Assembly: GCA_958295665.1 (NCBI GenBank)
Contig: OY282560.1
Location: 25,441,653-25,505,652 of the forward strand
Direction: 5' to 3'
Origin: Tipula vernalis
Lineage: Eukaryota; Arthropoda; Insecta; Diptera; Tipulidae
DNA length: 64,000 bases
The notes beneath the pieces were generated by a model. It ran no database searches. It saw only the letters and a list, made by a program, of their open reading frames with translations, and was not told the origin of the DNA. The translations under genes and the position numbers were made by a program. This document shows, one piece after another, positions 61,154 to 64,000 of this stretch (the first letter of the stretch is position 1; every line of letters starts with the position of its first letter).

Positions 61154-62212
61154 CTATAACAGCATCACACACCACAGAAAAAAAGAAACAAAATAAAAAA
61201 TTCAAGATTAGCCCATTTCTTACGTGAAAAAACCACACAAAATTATTTTGTACGCCATTATTTTGGAAGCATAGTAGTAGTAGTAGAGCAGTAGTATTGT
61301 GGTCGGTTCAATTCACAATCACCTCCACGAGGAGTGAAAAGAATTTAATTCCGTCCTTCGTTTTCTTTTTTTTCTTAATTTTGCTTACTTATTAATTTAT
61401 GATGAGTTTCTTGATTTTTTTAAAATTTTTAAAACTTTCATACCTTTGTGATTTCTTTTTTTTATTATTTCAAAAACCCTAAGCCCCTAAATATTTATTA
61501 TGGCTCTGGGATGGAATATTTTGCAATAGTTTGTATTTTAAAGAAATATTTACAACTCGTATTTGTTTATTCTCGATCCGAATGTACTGCATTGTTTGGG
61601 AACAAAGCATTTATTTATTTTTTGATCAATTTAACATTTTGCATGGGTTACTTTGAATAATTTTTACTATCGTTAATAAAAAAAAATGATTCTACACCGA
61701 AGTCAGCGGTGGGGTGAAATGATGCAAAACGATTGTATAAATGCTAACTCATTCAAATTCAATTCAAACTCGATTCACAATTTATTTATTTATACAAATT
61801 TGAACAAATATACGATAAATGAGAATAACGCCAAAAAAGCAGTCGAGTTTGATTTGAATTTGAAAAATTATAATGTTTTTTGGGTTTGAAATATTGCATA
61901 TTGAATTAGAATTTGAAGAGTTCAAAATTATAAGTTTAATGGTATTTTTATTTTTAACAGGAAAGTACGAAACTCTATTCAAATTAAAAAAGATTTTAGT
62001 CCATTTAAACTTGATAAAACTATACACAGGGTTACCATTTAAGTTGGCATAGCTACTTTAGTTTAAATCTACAGTTTCGGAAGAAAGTTGTTTGTTATTG
62101 TGTGAGTTAATTATGTAGATTTCGATTGATCAAATTGAATTGCACTCAGTGCAAAAGTGTAATTTTTTTACCCTGGAAATATTCGATTGACCAAAAAATA
62201 TTGCACTGACAG
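61154..62212. other. AT-rich region upstream of the visible RBM5-like exons
   Basis: No exon with RRM1 motifs recognised. Repeated tagtagtagtag lies at about 61273. Short frames at 61448..61660 and 61686..61889 are AT-driven. This is probably an intron. Confidence 0.35.
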
Positions 62213-63002
62213 CTACATCAGTGCAATTTCTACTCCAGTTTTTTTGGTAGTTTTACCCCTCTTTTTGGTGGTTTGGCGTCTATTGGAGGGGGGGATCAAA
62301 GTTGAGTAGATTAATCTACCAGCTCCGTAACCTTCCAATAGGGTGCGCATCACGTGAGCTGTTCTGGTCTGGTCATTAGGCAGCTGCGTGATGGGTACAA
62401 TTGTGTAAGGGGTAACCTGTTCACAATTCGCAAGTGTACGTACTGCCTCCTCGTGGCAACCACTGGTAACTAAGGCCACTTGGCACATTTTTGACCATTT
62501 GACACAGGCTAAAGTACGGCGCTAAAGGAGAAAACCTTGACAAAAAACCCTAATCTAAGGTGGAACAGCATATGCCGGAAGATGAATGGCTGATAGGTTA
62601 ATCAGCTCAAAATATGCGGACTCTGGATACCAGGCACCCTCCAGTTTTATTTAGCCTTCCTGTAGTAAAGCTGGGTGACCTACAGGTGATTTGCAATTCA
62701 CAGCAACTCGTAAGAGTAAAATCAAATGGAATACGGGGCAGGAGTAGGAATATATGGCAGTGGGACAACCCTACCGTCTTTCTAGCGGAACTACATGCTG
62801 TAGTAAACATCTAGGAGGGAGAGCAATAAGCCCAGGTAGTATGTATTACGTACCGGGAGGCAGTATTGTCTGGTTCATTAAGAACCTGAATATTGACTGG
62901 ACGGATAATTAAGCAGGGGCCAGCACAATAGATCTTTTAGGTCGCAGTGCGAAGTGGCTGATCGCCCGCATGCCCCCCCCCCCCAATAATAATAAATAAT
63001 AA
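62213..63002. other. GC-richer retroelement-like remnant with poly-C and AAT tail
   Basis: Richer in G and C than its surroundings. On plus, about 62614..62814 ends FLAELHAVVNI, resembling the F-Q-A-E-L start of an RNase H in non-LTR retrotransposons (weak). On minus, 62213..62488 is open but unassigned. A run of about 14 C lies at 62972..62985, followed by an (aat)n tail, as at the 3' end of some non-LTR copies. Confidence 0.25.
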
Positions 63003-63149
63003 TACCCCTCTTTTTACAAATGCACTAAACAGTACTGTCATTTTCGATTTGACTTATCGTTTTAATATGGTTTGACAGATGACAGAACGCAATTCGCTGT
63101 TTATGTTCGATTGACGAAGGAATTGAGGGTACACTTTCAAAGAGGGGTA
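63003..63149. repeat. Possible 147-base MITE
   Basis: tacccctcttt at the left and aaagaggggta at the right are inverted. A further tacccctctttttgg lies at about 62254. Imperfect pairing of gtcattttcgatt with aatcgaaaacgac spans outward. Weak. Confidence 0.35.
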
Positions 63150-64000
63150 CAAAATCAATCGAAAACGACATTAGTTTGTACGATCTTGAACTGGCCAAAC
63201 CAAATCAATTTTATTTTCCTCATTCAAACCCATCCATCTTAGAAAGTAGATGGTGAGTAAAAACTATAAGACAAAAATGGCGTTTACTTTTTGCGTATAA
63301 TTAGATGCCGTTAAAAATATACAATAATAAACTTTATCTTGTTGTGACCTTGAAACGTAATTTCGACATCAAAAATAATTTAACAAGATTTCCAGCCGAA
63401 CCCATCTTTTTCTGTTTCATTTTCAGTTACAAGGCGTAATTCTCGTCAAGTTAAATGTCTCACCCGGAATACCTAAATTTGAGTGTTCACTTCAAATAAG
63501 ATAGTGGGACAAAAATTTGAATGGGAAAACTTTACGATAGAATAACCTTCCAATTTTAAAACAATTTTGTTTCTTGCCCAGCAAAGGATAAACGATAGAC
63601 CTTTCCTGATCCGGATGGATGTAACTAAGAAAACAAACAATGACGGTGATGCTCCTCTAAACGGCTTTCTTTTGGGGCACTATTCTTAATATTGGTAGAA
63701 ATTTTCCAACGGGGATATCTGTCAAAACTAAGAATCCCAATGAGTAGAAAATCCTATCGAAGAAGAATAAGGATAATGATCCGTTCAACAGATTAAGGCC
63801 GTGTCAAACAAGACCACCATCCGTTTTTTAGAGCTTGCACATTTCTCGTCTCGAGCTTCGTTTCTATCAAGGGCTCTTGCCGTTGAGATCTATATGATCC
63901 AAGACCTCAGAAATGGATACAATAAACCTAACCCAGACTTGGACAAAAAAAAATATGGAAGGAAATACTCTGTCTCGTAAATCTCCTAGATTATAATATT
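63150..64000. other. Right-end spacer, no gene recognised
   Basis: Mixed sequence with no frame of note and no recognised domain. If the RBM5-like gene extends to the right, this would be intron. Confidence 0.4.

Overview
The window looks like nuclear DNA of an insect, probably a fly. It is AT-rich, has short spliceosomal introns with GT...AG ends, and many tacatacata-type microsatellites. Its repeat content (PIF/Harbinger, mariner, Ty3/gypsy and BEL/Pao elements) is typical of insects. No bacterial gene, operon, tRNA, rRNA or CRISPR array was recognised. The species cannot be named from the sequence.

Only two host-type genes are visible, both on the minus strand. At 26956..29726 there is a three-exon ABCG half-transporter of 592 residues; its Walker A is intact but the Q-loop, signature, catalytic Glu and H-loop His are all changed. 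At 58495..61153 there are the last eight exons of an RBM5/RBM10-like splicing factor (RanBP2 zinc finger, RRM2, OCRE, C2H2 finger, G-patch); its 5' exons were not found.

The rest is mobile DNA, fossils of it, or satellite. In order: a decayed gypsy element (1..1860); AT-rich spacer with GC-richer scraps (1861..7070); a PIF/Harbinger transposon (7076..11888) with terminal inverted repeats, a 3-bp target duplication, an apparently intact seven-exon transposase and a Myb/SANT-like partner gene with a premature stop; a cluster of gypsy solo LTRs, two of them separated and flanked by ATAC (12090..13674); a 184-bp tandem repeat; a non-autonomous mariner (15417..16033); a 160-bp tandem array between two 500-bp direct repeats (16338..18077); a gypsy element with both LTRs (19795..24416); AT-rich spacer; the ABCG gene; then a 13-kb composite mariner (31031..44029).

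The composite mariner is the most unusual object. Mariner-type termini and TA duplications bound it, its right end is an inverted copy of its left end, and its transposase reading frame is split by about 12 kb of higher-order satellite that includes two nearly identical 3131-bp blocks. To its right a BEL/Pao element (about 44640..54897) is itself split twice, by a 787-bp mariner deletion derivative and by a 4.85-kb gypsy element on the opposite strand. A decayed gypsy pol, a Tc1/mariner-type transposase fossil and small hairpin elements fill the space up to the RBM5-like gene.

The genes do not form a pathway. The nesting order gives a relative history: BEL first, then the gypsy and mariner inside it; and Harbinger first, then the two small inverted-repeat elements in its introns.
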